A stretch of 64,000 bases of DNA, from positions 62,001 to 126,000 of the forward strand of contig ML991802.1 in NCBI GenBank assembly GCA_010094025.1. Direction: 5' to 3'. The stretch comes from Viridothelium virens (lineage: Eukaryota > Ascomycota > Dothideomycetes > Trypetheliales > Trypetheliaceae). Position numbers and translations under genes: made by a program. Of the stretch, positions 10,341 to 23,889 are shown one piece after another; the stretch's first letter is position 1, and each line of letters starts with the position of its first letter. The notes below the pieces were generated by a model that worked only from the letters and a program-made list of their open reading frames with translations, was not told where the DNA came from and did no database searches.

Positions 10341-10619
10341 AGCTGTAGCAGAATGAAGTTCTGGTACGACGACGTTACGTCGGGAGTGGGCGGTCGTTCG
10401 GGATCGGTATGACGGTTTCAAACCTTCGACGTGGTCTGGGACGCAGAAGGGTCCTTGCTGAAACGGCCGAGCGATGACGCGGTGGAACGGCGCATGAGAT
10501 CGACCTCCCAGCAAAATTACTGGCCTTGACCTTGTTCGCATTACATCGTTTCTTTTTGTGGATTTTCAAATGGGTAAATACGAATATTGACATTGAATTG
10601 AAAAGGAAAAAAATTTCTT

Positions 10620-13486
<2,867 letters not shown>

Positions 13487-14984
13487 GGCTTCTGTTTACA
13501 TGACGATTCCGAAACCCTAAACGAATGATATCATGATTGACATGAGGGCGAAGGCAAGGACGAAGGAAGAGAAGATAACGCTGGTCGAGGTCAACAGGCA
13601 AAGAAACCGGAAAAGAACGAAGACAGTCGGGTAAAGGGCGGCAGGCTCAAGGTTGATATTAACCCTTCGTTCGGGGCGGAGAAGACTGGAGTGCAGCGGT
13701 TCTGGCTGAAAGGAGGCTAGTGGCGTGGGTTGGAGCCGGCATAGAGGAAGATGGAGAACGGTGGCACTAGTGGTTTGACCGTAAGCTGGGATCCAGCGCA
13801 GCGGTTAGGAGCACGAAGTTAAAGGGTTGTAGCATGGCGAGCACAGTAGTAGCACCATGGCATGGCCTGGCCGGTGATTGACGCCGCAGCGAGGCTGGCC
13901 TGCTGATACCCAGGGTCTGCCTATCCACCTGCTCCTCAGGGAAGCAGCAGATGCGTGGCCATTATCACGACCGTCCAGTGGGTGGAGCCGAGTGTATTAC
14001 CGGCTGCAGGCTGTGCGCGACTGGCCACGCTATAGACTAAATGGTAGGTACTAGGTAGCTTGGGGAGCTTGGGGAGCTTGGGAGGGCTTGGGTAGCTTGG
14101 AGGGTCGGCCATGTGCGCCAGTAAGTAGGGAATATGCTCGTCAGAGACCTTACCGTCCTTCCCTTCCCAAGCCTTCCCTAGGTTCTGCACTCTAACGCTC
14201 TCAACGCTCGGCGTGCAGAATTGCGGGGAACGGGGATCTGCCTGCCATGATCCTGCTCATCCTGGTGATTCCTGCCAATCTGCTTGCCCAGCTCTGCTGC
14301 GCGCCAGCAACCTTTGCCGGCCGACGTCTGCCATCGTGACGTTAGCTTCCCGGCCCTCGCCTACAGCTGGCAAAGTTCTGTCACTCGTCCTGGTGCTGGC
14401 GCATCTCAGCACCTCAGCACCTCAGATCCTCTGCAAGCAAGAGAGAGAAGCGCACGCCTTCTGTGCCTCAGCGAACCGCCCGCGACAGGGCCCGCTGTCT
14501 CATGTCAGGGCCCGTCACTGTCGCCGTCATACCAGACCACGCAGGCCCGCCGCCACGCCCGGCCAATTTCCGCTGACTCGTTGCCATGATCTATGATAGA
14601 TTAAATTGTCACAGAGGAGAGTTGTTCGAGTGTGCCGCCGTTCCTGCAGCTATCTACATCCAGATTATCGTGCTATCTAGTCCCCAACACTCGCTAGCCT
14701 TGCGATCTGACGGCCGCTAGCCCCAAACCGGTCCTGCCCTGACGATTCAGATTGAACCTCGCGTAGACGTGCAATGACGCCACAGCCCACCACCCACCCT
14801 GATTATTCTCCACTCCACTCCAACTTCGGCGTCCGTATGCTACTTTGTTTCTAGTATTGTACCCGTACTGGAGCTTGCATGTTTGATGCTCCTCAAATCG
14901 CGCTGGCGACAACGGACGAGTTTGAGATGAACAAGTTTCCCTCACCATTGCCCCGTGCTCATCTGGCTCGTCTCACAAAATGGC
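13487..14984. other. Intergenic, includes AGCTTGGGG tandem tract
   Basis: About 1.5 kb between the start of the zinc-cluster gene and the 3' end of the QutR-like gene. It is GC-rich and full of short low-complexity patches. Frames at 14213-14596 are open but have no recognisable family and are Pro/Arg/Ser-biased, as random GC-rich DNA gives. I see no gene. The part next to 13486 is the presumptive promoter of the transcription factor. Confidence 0.5.
14056..14106. repeat. Short tandem tract, AGCTTGGGG units
   Basis: Units of about 9 bp (agcttgggg, agcttgggg, agcttggga, then a looser ggcttgggt, agcttggag) follow one another. This is a slippage-type microsatellite in noncoding DNA with no coding consequence. 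Confidence 0.75.
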
Positions 14985-17000
14985 TCAGTACAGACCCCTT
15001 CCAGAAGCCAGTCTCACAAAGTCGTACGGCACGTTCTGGCCAACTAAAATTCGCAGCGTTTCGACGACTGTCCACGCACTGATATCTGCTACACCATACG
15101 CCGTCCAGCCAAGCGATGCGGCAATCGCCAGGGGGTCACCTTTGCGTGGCCCGTTCGCCAGATCCATGAACACCTTCCCGCCCAACGTCGGCGTCTGCCT
15201 ACCGTTGGCGCCGTAGTGCTTCAGAAGAGGCCCCACAAGCAGGGACTTGTCCGCTGGCAGCGCGGATATGATGACAAAGGGCTGCTCCAATCTCTTCAGT
15301 TCCTCAACCGATCGGAATGGCTCCGTCCCGTGTCCAATCGGTCCAGACGCCTTGAATCCGATCGTATAGATGGGTCCAATTTTGAGGCTTTTCAATGCGA
15401 AAATTGCGGCAGCTGCGTCTCCAACCGCGTTTGAGAGGACAAGTGCTGGTCTGTCGCTGTACGCTGATGGCACGAAATCTCGGGTCAGCGTCGCCCGGAT
15501 CCCCTTCCACGTAGCATTCTCGCCAACTAAAGTAGTCTTCTGGCCATCTGAGCGAGCCACCACCGTATCAACTTGTCCAATTGTCTGAGCAGAGTCTGAC
15601 AGAGTCAGATATGGTTCGCTCTTCACCAGGGCCAGGGCAGGGCTGATGTAGGCACCCCCAAAATTACCTCGCCGAAGATATGGCTCAATTGAGGCCTTTG
15701 ACGTCCGTTCGATTCGGATGAGCTGGTGCGGCAGGCTGAGCTCGTTGAAGCATTTTTCAAAAAATTGCGCTTGCATGCCGGCCCTGTGACCACCTATGCC
15801 ATAGACATCAAGTTTGGGCAGTTGTCCCATGCTGTGGAGTGCTTGATTAATTTCAGCCGCGCTCAACTGTCCAGGAGCAGCAATCATGGGAAGCAATGGA
15901 TGTGTGATGGGAGTGAAGACCTTGTTCAGTGCTCTTGAGAGCTGACCCATGGGACCCATGTTTAAACCAGATAATGGCGGATGTTTGTATTCAGACTGTA
16001 TCTTCGACCGAAAGTATTCCAATTCATAGTTGTCGTTGATTGAGTTGACGTACGCAATCATCTTGACCACGTCCCCGTACACTGCACCCTTCTGAAATAG
16101 CTCTTGAGCTTCTGATGATGTCCATTTGAAGTTTCCAGAAAAGTCATGAAATGCCGATATTATCTTGCTGTTCCCTTTCTGCTCGGCAAGTTGTCTCCGA
16201 ACCTCTTCGGGTAACCAGAGCTCAACGTCGATGTACTCACAACCCCATTTGATTGCCCGCCGAAGGTATTCGAAAAAAAGGGAAGGATCATCCATGGGGA
16301 ACCTGCCATTTTCTCGTGTACACCTGGTGGTGTAGATAATTGGGAGCTCGCTACGTTGTCGCAGCATCATAACTTGCTTGCCTACATAGTCAAGGCTGGG
16401 GACTGGACTGAAGGATCCATCTGCAAGTGGTTCCTTCAGCAAATCAACTCGAAGCTCCAATGCATCAGAGCCCACGGATAGGATTTCCAGATTCGGAAGT
16501 GCCGCCTGTACATCAGAGAAAGTCGTCGAAATGAACGTTGTGCTCGCCTTCTTCGCCAATTCCTCATGAGGGCGACTCTGCCCGAGAACGAAAGCAAGGA
16601 ACTTGGTTAGATCTCTACGACAGAAGGGCTTTTCTGTATATAAGTATTCGTAGTCACACACAGCAGTCGCTGAAGGATCTACAGCACGCCCATCGTCGAT
16701 GCAACAAGTGTTAATGATTGTCCTCGAGTGACTGCCGTCTTCCAATTTTGTCAAATCTCCACTCCTTGAGACTCCCACAACCTCATCTGAAGCGCCAAAC
16801 TCTGCATCCTGCGCAGAGCGCGCCAGGTAGTATCCACGCCCGAGCACTTGGGCGATGAGACGAACGATTCCATCTTGGTGTTCGTCGTAAATGATGAGCA
16901 CAGAAAGCGAAGTCATCGTAGGTATTTCCTGGATCTCGATGACGCCCATGCTCTTCAGATCTGCTAAGCTTGCTGAGGTGGGCCGAACTTTCGTTGCCAT
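14985..17000 (-). CDS. QutR-like protein: DHQase-like plus shikimate-DH-like domains
   Basis: A single uninterrupted frame of 671 residues. Residues about 165-375 resemble type I 3-dehydroquinase: the ELRVDLL strand (181-187), the catalytic-type His at 285 (SAFHDFSG), the Schiff-base-type Lys at 313 (YGDVVKMI) and the MGQLSR loop near 351-356 are all present. Residues about 395-671 resemble shikimate dehydrogenase. However, the substrate loop is altered (VYGIGGHRAG instead of GxPxxHSxSP) and the usual catalytic Lys segment is lost (GGAYISPALA instead of an xTxPxK motif). This mosaic matches the quinate-pathway repressor QutR/qa-1S, which derives from the C-terminal half of AROM. The recalled family length is about 900 residues with an N-terminal shikimate-kinase-like P-loop domain; here no P-loop is seen and the first 140 residues are short and divergent. 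No quinate-utilisation genes are nearby. It is probably a regulator or metabolite-binding pseudo-enzyme; residual dehydroquinase activity is possible. Confidence 0.8.
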   Translation of the reverse strand: MATKVRPTSASLADLKSMGVIEIQEIPTMTSLSVLIIYDEHQDGIVRLIAQVLGRGYYLARSAQDAEFGASDEVVGVSRSGDLTKLEDGSHSRTIINTCCIDDGRAVDPSATAVCDYEYLYTEKPFCRRDLTKFLAFVLGQSRPHEELAKKASTTFISTTFSDVQAALPNLEILSVGSDALELRVDLLKEPLADGSFSPVPSLDYVGKQVMMLRQRSELPIIYTTRCTRENGRFPMDDPSLFFEYLRRAIKWGCEYIDVELWLPEEVRRQLAEQKGNSKIISAFHDFSGNFKWTSSEAQELFQKGAVYGDVVKMIAYVNSINDNYELEYFRSKIQSEYKHPPLSGLNMGPMGQLSRALNKVFTPITHPLLPMIAAPGQLSAAEINQALHSMGQLPKLDVYGIGGHRAGMQAQFFEKCFNELSLPHQLIRIERTSKASIEPYLRRGNFGGAYISPALALVKSEPYLTLSDSAQTIGQVDTVVARSDGQKTTLVGENATWKGIRATLTRDFVPSAYSDRPALVLSNAVGDAAAAIFALKSLKIGPIYTIGFKASGPIGHGTEPFRSVEELKRLEQPFVIISALPADKSLLVGPLLKHYGANGRQTPTLGGKVFMDLANGPRKGDPLAIAASLGWTAYGVADISAWTVVETLRILVGQNVPYDFVRLASGRGLY

Positions 17001-19355
17001 ATCGAGGTGATGTGATCTCGTTGCGATTGTGACCTATCCATAAGTATTGAAGCCGTTAATGCGGAGTTCGACCTCGATCCGAATGCGACGAGACTCCTGC
17101 TGGCAAGAGAGCTCGGTGTTCGATTGCATTGCTAGAGCATATGTATGTCCAGGCGTCCGAGATCTGGTAGTTCCAGGGCTGGGTTTCTCAGGTAAATAGT
17201 TTCGGGTTCTGCAGCTACTTAGTGCAAGTGGAGCACATGGCAATCGCGAAGTGCCGGAGAAAATCGCGGTCTGGCAAGATTGCTCTCAAACGTAGACGTA
17301 AAAGGCCGGTAGTGGCCGTCTCTTATCCAGCAGTCTACGGAATGCCCATTCCAAACAGAATCGTGGTCTGCGGCTATGCAAAGTGCTTGTAACCGTGTTT
17401 TCACAGTGAGAAAATAGCCTGAATATGGAGAACGGCAGGGGTAACGGGGTGAAGGATTGTCTCTGGGGTAGTACGGCTAGTTCGGAGACTGAGCCTATGT
17501 TCTTCCGCCAATCATGAAACCTCGGCCCAGGCCCTTGCTGCTGTCAGAACCATAGAGGAGCTCACCCTACGATGACCATCTCCGGCATGACGATAATTAG
17601 CCCGAAATACTTTCTAGCTCTCATGAACTATCTATGGTGTTGCAGTTCATCGAGTCCTGACATTGATTTGGGACGAAAATAGCTCAGTCTCCTGAACGTA
17701 CGCACAACAAGAATGCACGTCTCACGGCTCTCACGGATCTCCCTTCTGAATTGCTCGGAGGGGTCATAAAACCCCCGCAGTGCATTCCCCGTGACGGGAG
17801 TTGTAGCTAAAAAGCCAATTGGCTGAAGTGGAGTCTCGTACTCCTCTCTTTCTGGAATTTAGACCTGTCCTGATATCACTCCAACAAGTACGCGGCAATC
17901 GTCATTGCAGGAAGACTTGGTTACTTCGATCAGAGGCCGGCCTAATCATCGGACATCTCAGACCTTTCATACACATGGTGCTCAGACTAAACCCACCTAA
18001 TTGACCTCTCACGGACCCCCAATGTCGTTTCCCAGCGCTGAACTCGACCTTAAGGTTGGTTTAGCATACAAGATTCACCCATCTTCATGCCTCATGGAAA
18101 AGGGAGAACATATTTCTCAAGACCCCTGTGGGCGGAGAATCGGATAACGGGGCCTTTCATCATCCCATACTAATTTTCATTAGTTGAGATCGCGTGGAAA
18201 CCTGATCTACTTCTCAAAACCTAATATCGTATTCGCATATTACTTTTATTGCATTCGCAACACAGGAGCTAGGGATCCGTGGCTTACATACAGCCTGGCA
18301 ACTGCGAAGTAGGTTGGGCTTGTGTAATTGATTCAAGAGACCTGACGATTTCTTTCGATACCTGGGGGACTTATGCTATCGCGATCACCAACCTCGTATC
18401 ACGCGTATCAAAGAATCGCTCAAGTCACGGCTGCAAATGACTTGAAATGGGCAACAGGCAATATCTCCATTTCAGCGAGTTCACCACCGGATATTTTTGT
18501 CGGCTCTAGACTTTCTCCCAAGGCTATGTCCTCCTGATGGAGTACGCCTGGACTCCAGGCGAGATTGCAGTTCCAAAGTCTCGCTTCCTGCAACTCTGTC
18601 GTAGGTTTGGTATAGCCTTTGTGTGGTCTTGCCTTTCGACCGAGATATCTATAGCAGTCCACAATGCTCTAGACTGAATTTTACCGGGGAAGTCATTTGC
18701 CGTCCTACGTTTCGTTTAGATGCGGAAGTCCTTTGAAGTCCGAAGATTATCGGGCTGATTCATGAGCTTGCGGTGAACAAAGGGGTTTGCCGTTGAGAAG
18801 GCTATTGGCTTGGCACGTCATGACGACGGTAATCTCCTAATTTCGGGATCATGAAGTAAAACGGCTAAAAGCAAAATTGAAGTTTTTGATGTCCACACAA
18901 GATAGGAAGAATTGCGGACGCTGAGTAACGTCTGTAAAAGCTGTAGACGTGCTAGTAGTCGCAATCTCGGAACCACAACCGAACCGCACTTAGATGTACA
19001 ATCTAAGTGAATTTAGCCTAATTTAAATCACGATGCTGAAAAGATCTCCTCGCCGATGTCTAGTCGTCCATCGAGACGTAAAGTTTCGAATTGATCAGAA
19101 GAGACAGATGCAACTTTCGAGGCCACGCAATCTAAGTAGTGATTTGTTCATTTACCCACCTACGAGCCGACCTGGGCTAATTGTAATCGCATAAGTACCT
19201 CTCAACATCCTTAGCTAATGAACATTGATTCTGGGTATCCATAAATATAGTCTCCACTATATAGACTCTCCATTGCTGCATGGGATAAAGCAATTGGACA
19301 TTTAACCGGATCACTGAGCTTCATGCTTCGACGCTTAAGCTTGTATCGACTGTGA
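17001..19355. other. Large gene-free region
   Basis: About 2.35 kb in which I find no supportable gene, RNA or repeat. Frames are short and lack any family signature. The right side (18000-19350) is relatively AT-rich. The part next to 17000 should hold the QutR-like gene's promoter, and the part next to 19355 the dynactin gene's 3' end. A long noncoding RNA or a decayed element cannot be excluded from sequence alone. Confidence 0.5.
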
Positions 19356-20085
19356 TCAAGACCATTTTGCAAGGTTGCTTGGGATAAGTCGTCTCAACAA
19401 TTCCACTTGATCTTTCTGTCTCTTCGATCTAAGAGCTCGAACGGTAGGATTGCATTTGAGTAAATGGTCAGTATGACGGCGACCGGGATCGGAGAGAGTC
19501 GTAAAATCCTCCATTGTCTCATTCGCGCCGACACTTGCCTTGGGAGACAGCTTGCAATACTTTCACGATTTCATCAGGATGCCAACGACCATGTAAAATT
19601 GAAACACTTACCTTTCCTATCCTCGCTCCTGTGCCAACTCTTGCTTCGATATCAATGATGCTCCCTTCTCCGATCATGTTCGCCTCGACCACTGCTGACG
19701 ATTCAACCGTGACACTGTTACCTATGTGCACCTCTACGTTTCCATCTCCCGTCCTCTCCATCCCATCGCTGCTTCTGGCACCCCCTACGACAGCCCTCTC
19801 ATTCACAATGACATTCTCTCCGATCGTTATTGGTCCAGCCTCAGACACGATCCTTGCAAAAGGGTGTATTACGGAATTTGCGCCAATGCTAATATGATAG
19901 AGACCAGTCAGGACCGCTTTTTCAGCAACGATGGCGGAGGGATGAATTGTAGTAGGGGGCTTGGACAGAGCGGGTTTGGAAGCAGTACTTGAGACGCGTT
20001 TTGAGGGAGCGGCGGCCACAGTGGCAGCTGCAGGAACGACCTTGAAGGTGGCAGAATCGCGATTGCTAGACACTTGGTCTGACAT
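19356..20085 (-). CDS. Dynactin subunit 6 (p27), left-handed beta-helix
   Basis: Exons 20085-19612 and 19559-19356 (phase 0, intron 52 nt) encode 225 residues. The protein is the p27 pointed-end subunit of dynactin, the cytoplasmic dynein activator (Ro-12 type in Neurospora nomenclature, from memory). After a low-complexity N-terminus (about 45 residues), hexapeptide-repeat sequence forms a left-handed beta-helix (IHPSAIVAEKAVLTGLYHI, GANSVIHPFARI, GENVIVNERAVVGG, IGNSVTVESSAVVEANMIG). The second exon continues the helix (YCKLSPKAS) and ends with the helical tail typical of p27 (VELLRRLIPSNLAKWS). The acceptor gtgaaag at exon 2 was chosen over a nearby AG because it keeps the conserved CKLSP. 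The start codon is 905 bp from the divergent LRR gene. Confidence 0.88.
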
Positions 20086-20990
20086 TAGATGGCGATTCGT
20101 GGATGACGTGATCGAGCTCGGAAGTGGTAGCTTTTGAAGATGGGGGAAGTCAAGGATGGTTTAACTAGGTGGGTAAGTGATCTTCTACGTAAGAGCCTCC
20201 ATACTGGTCTGTGCACCCTCCGTTCAGACTTCAAGCCGTCGACAATGCTCCAGATGCACAACTCTGAATGGAGAAGTTGATCCAGTAACATTACTGCATC
20301 TGGTCAATTCCGACCTGCTTACGAGTATACTTGGACTGTCTCTAGGAAGAATTCAGGAATACGAAAGAACCGGTCTCCTGCTTGGCCATGGCTGCAATGC
20401 AACAGAAGCGTTTGCACTTGCGTCAACTCTCCTGCTGTAAAAATATCTGGATTGCGAATATGTTCAGTACCAGGTTTAAGGTGCTTACTGTGGGCCTTAA
20501 CAATGCGAGTTGCGAAGAGGGGATTGACCTCTGTTCATGGTGATTGTATGTCGTGGCTGCTATTTGTTGAGTTGTGAGCTTTAGCATCCGTAACGGGTGT
20601 GAGAAATCACATTTGTCTTGCTTCACCGTATCAGCCCGTCTCTATGCGAGAGATGACATATTTGTTTTGCTCCAAAGTCACGCTTGGCCTTGATTTACCA
20701 TGACTCACTTAACACTCTCAGCTGTTTCCTCTGGACCGCTTGCGTCACTCTGGCATATTCCTGAAGCTTCTGGGGTTATGTTTCTTGCTTCCATTCACTC
20801 TGCCTCAGGCACGTAAATCCTCCCTGTTTCCTGCATTGTTTATACCGCATCATGAGGCAGGTGTTCCCGCGTACCTTCCACGAACTGATTTGGTCGTCCC
20901 CACTCCACGCGCCAATCATTTTCTTGCATTAACCCTGTACCCTAAAGGACAAAATTCTCAGATTTAACGCTGTTGAGGCAGCTTGCGAAA
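20086..20990. other. Divergent intergenic region, dynactin p27 to LRR gene
   Basis: About 0.9 kb carrying two divergent promoters. No gene was accepted; the short frames at 20177-20440 and 20740-20967 have no family features. Confidence 0.5.
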
Positions 20991-23027
20991 ATGCCTCGCT
21001 TTAATTACACGAACGTAAGGCGCTCTGCTACCGCCTCTGGAAACCCCCTCGCTAATAACACCCCCGACAGCGCAAATCGGAGGGTTTGAAGCTCGGACAG
21101 ATCGTTGCCAAAGACCTAAGGAAGCGAGCCAAGTCGCTGCACTCGAAGAGCGAGAAGCAGCCAGAGAGCGTAACGATCGAGCTTGACATCAGTGGAAGGA
21201 AGATCGACGATGAGGGTCTCCTCGAGATTATATCAGCTCTGGAGGAGGTAGCTCACGATGATGGCTCGGGCTGCTGCAATAAGCTCGAGGAGCTAAACTT
21301 CTCTCAAAACCGGTTCACCACGAAATCACTTGCGCAGCTGGCATCAGTGATCCGCTCTGCGCAGTTCGACCTTCAGGTCCTTGATATATCATATAACGAG
21401 ATCTCGGTCAAGACAGATGATGAAGCTCAGGAATGGGAGGTGTTTCTGGAGAGCTTCAGACACTGCTACTGCCTTCGGAGGATCGATTTCAGTGGCAATG
21501 ACCTCTCTGGTCCACGAGCATTTGAAGTACTCGCAAGGGTGTATGGACGTCAGATACCAGCCGATCCTGCGGACCTTAGAGGCATGTCAGCCAGTGTCAT
21601 TTCGGTCGCCGAATCGGATACAGCAAATGTCCTCGACAAGACAAAAGCCCTAAGCATGGAGGAATCTGCATCAGAAAGTCGCTCTAGGTTGTTATCGTCT
21701 TCTAGACAATCACTCTCCCAGGGCACCTACTTAAGTCGTCGGTGCGGCCTTCGCTCTGTGCCATACCTTATCTTTCGTGAAGTTTCTCTCACGAATGCTG
21801 GGGCTCTATTTCTCTCCTACGTAGTGCAACACCACTACTTTCCGGACCAACTGATGACAAGACTGAGGGCCGCACCAGCAGAGAGCAAGCGTGAGGAGTA
21901 CTCTCAAGAGTTCGCTGGCGGAAAAGGTATCATCTATGTACCGTACGATGGCCTCAACAAGTACGCGGTGGAAGTTCTGGAAAGCGCGGAACTCGCACGA
22001 ACGGCCCTATTAGCAAGCGATGATGGGGACTCAAGCACGGATAAGGTCCCGGAACTGGTCACATTATCCAATGGGTAAGTTGGATGAAGCTGTGAAATTC
22101 CAAATGCTGCCTGAATACATCTGCTTATTGTATCATAGTCGTAGAATTTCTTCCATCAGTCACCACAAGAGGAGACTCAGTGTCTTCTCGCTGCACTCGT
22201 CCGACGAGTCCGGCCATGGCTCCTCAGAACTGGACAGCAAGCGATACAAGGCGCAAAGAACCACGATCGAAGACTCTGGGGCTCACTGCGTGGAACTCTG
22301 GTCCGCATCTCTTCGCATGCTTGTCAAAGCCCGCGCCGTCCTTTTCGACACCGGTTCGCTCATCGACTCGCCTGTCAGTTCTTCCTCTACCGACACACTT
22401 GCCCGACGAGACTCCAGCGCCAGTCTTCACTCGCCCACGCCACTCGTCGTTCCACACAATACACCAGCAAAGGGCGCGCCGGGGTCTGATGCACCAACCC
22501 ACTCCTATGCATCCACTCTCATGGTTGGATCACCCTCCAATCCCAATGAACCTGCCCTGACCATCGCCGAAACCACTCCTACCAAACCCACGAAATCCTA
22601 TAACCTCAAGTTCATCCACCCACGACGCTCCTCTACTCTCTCCAAATCCGCGCCGCATACATCCCTGAGCACCGAAACCACCTCAGTTCCCATTGCCATT
22701 GCGCGCACCGCCACCTCCAACAGCGACTGCTACCTGGACACACAAAGACAGCGCATGGATAATCTCGCATCGGTTCAGCACACTGATGGGTACCGCGACT
22801 CAAATCTCCCAGGAACCCTGCCGCTGGGTCTCTGGACAGAGGTGCTCGCCCTGGCATCCGGAGCCGAGGGCCTGCTGAGCGCAAACCAGAAGGAGAATGT
22901 GGTACGATGGGCGCAGCAAAGGCAGACATTAACTGATGAAAGAGGATTGTGTGGGAAGGGGAGGAGTGTGCAAGTTTGGCGGGTATTGGATGGGATGGGG
23001 TGTCTGGATTATGAGATTCGGCTGTGA
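20991..23027 (+). CDS. Leucine-rich-repeat protein, uncharacterised
   Basis: Exons 20991-21014 (8 codons), 21071-22074 and 22139-23027 (phases 0 and 2) give 638 residues. The start MPRFNYTN lies on a mini-exon whose intron (56 nt) has a good donor gtaagg and branch point gctaat. The N-terminal third contains RNI-type leucine-rich repeats (LDISGRKIDDEGLLEIISAL, LEELNFSQNRFTTKSLAQLA, LQVLDISYNEISV, LRRIDFSGNDLSGPRAFEVL). A second repeat-like block lies near GLRSVPYLIFREVSLTNAGA. The rest is Ser/Thr/Pro-rich and disordered, with a compact C-terminal end (LPLGLWTEVLALASGAEGLL). It is likely a cytosolic or cortical scaffold; I cannot name it. Splicing is consistent in frame at both junctions. Confidence 0.8.
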
Positions 23028-23889
23028 GAAGAGCAAGCAGTGGATGGCGGTGAGGATGATGGCAAGAACGATGCTGATCTTGATCTCGACGATGGTGTTA
23101 TTGGTAGTAGTCGTGCTGATGATGACGAAGCATGGGCGTTCAGGCTGAAAATTTAAATTGCATGGATACAGCGCTCGGAGCTGCTGTGGCGTTTGATGAA
23201 GCTACAGTCTTTCACAATGATCTGGGCCTTCTGGGGAGAGCAAAATGGCAGGCTGGCGTGCATGGTGGATGCACATTGGGACCCCTTTGAAGGCTATAGT
23301 TTGCGCTTAGATACCAGATATGATGCATTAGTGAGAGAAAATTAACGATAATCTGCGTTCATGTTTCCGTTTGTTAAGGCGTAATCAAGATGATCTGATC
23401 ACTGGACGTAAAGACCAGAGGATATTAGGTTTCACGTGCACCAGCACGCATTCAAATGGGGACCTGATTGATATTTCTACCTGTACAAGTCAAGTATCCC
23501 TCAAGTTGAATTTGACAATGCTGGCTTCTGACTCGAGATAGAAAGGACAAGTTTATGGGGAAAAACACAAGAGCAAATCTAAAGAAAGGTGAGGTATAGA
23601 CTAGAGTAATACTGTTTTCATTTTATACAATTTGGAAGCTCCACGGGATCCATGATTGAAGTACTAAACTGCAACCGTTGCCGCCTCCCACGGGGCATCT
23701 TAGTATAGCTCACTTCTTTGCCCGCTGAAGCCCGGTCCCCGACTTCTGAGCTCCTGTTATCACAAGTGATCCACATGACTTACGGTAACATTCGAGGGCA
23801 CAGTCGCTTTTCTACACTTCGGGCCGGGACTAGCCACGAAGCGCAACAAGAAACTCTTGCGAAATTCTTGAAATTGGTTTCGAACTAAG
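23028..23889. other. Intergenic
   Basis: About 0.86 kb between two plus-strand genes, holding the LRR gene's 3' untranslated region and the F-box-like gene's promoter. No gene or repeat is recognised. Confidence 0.5.
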
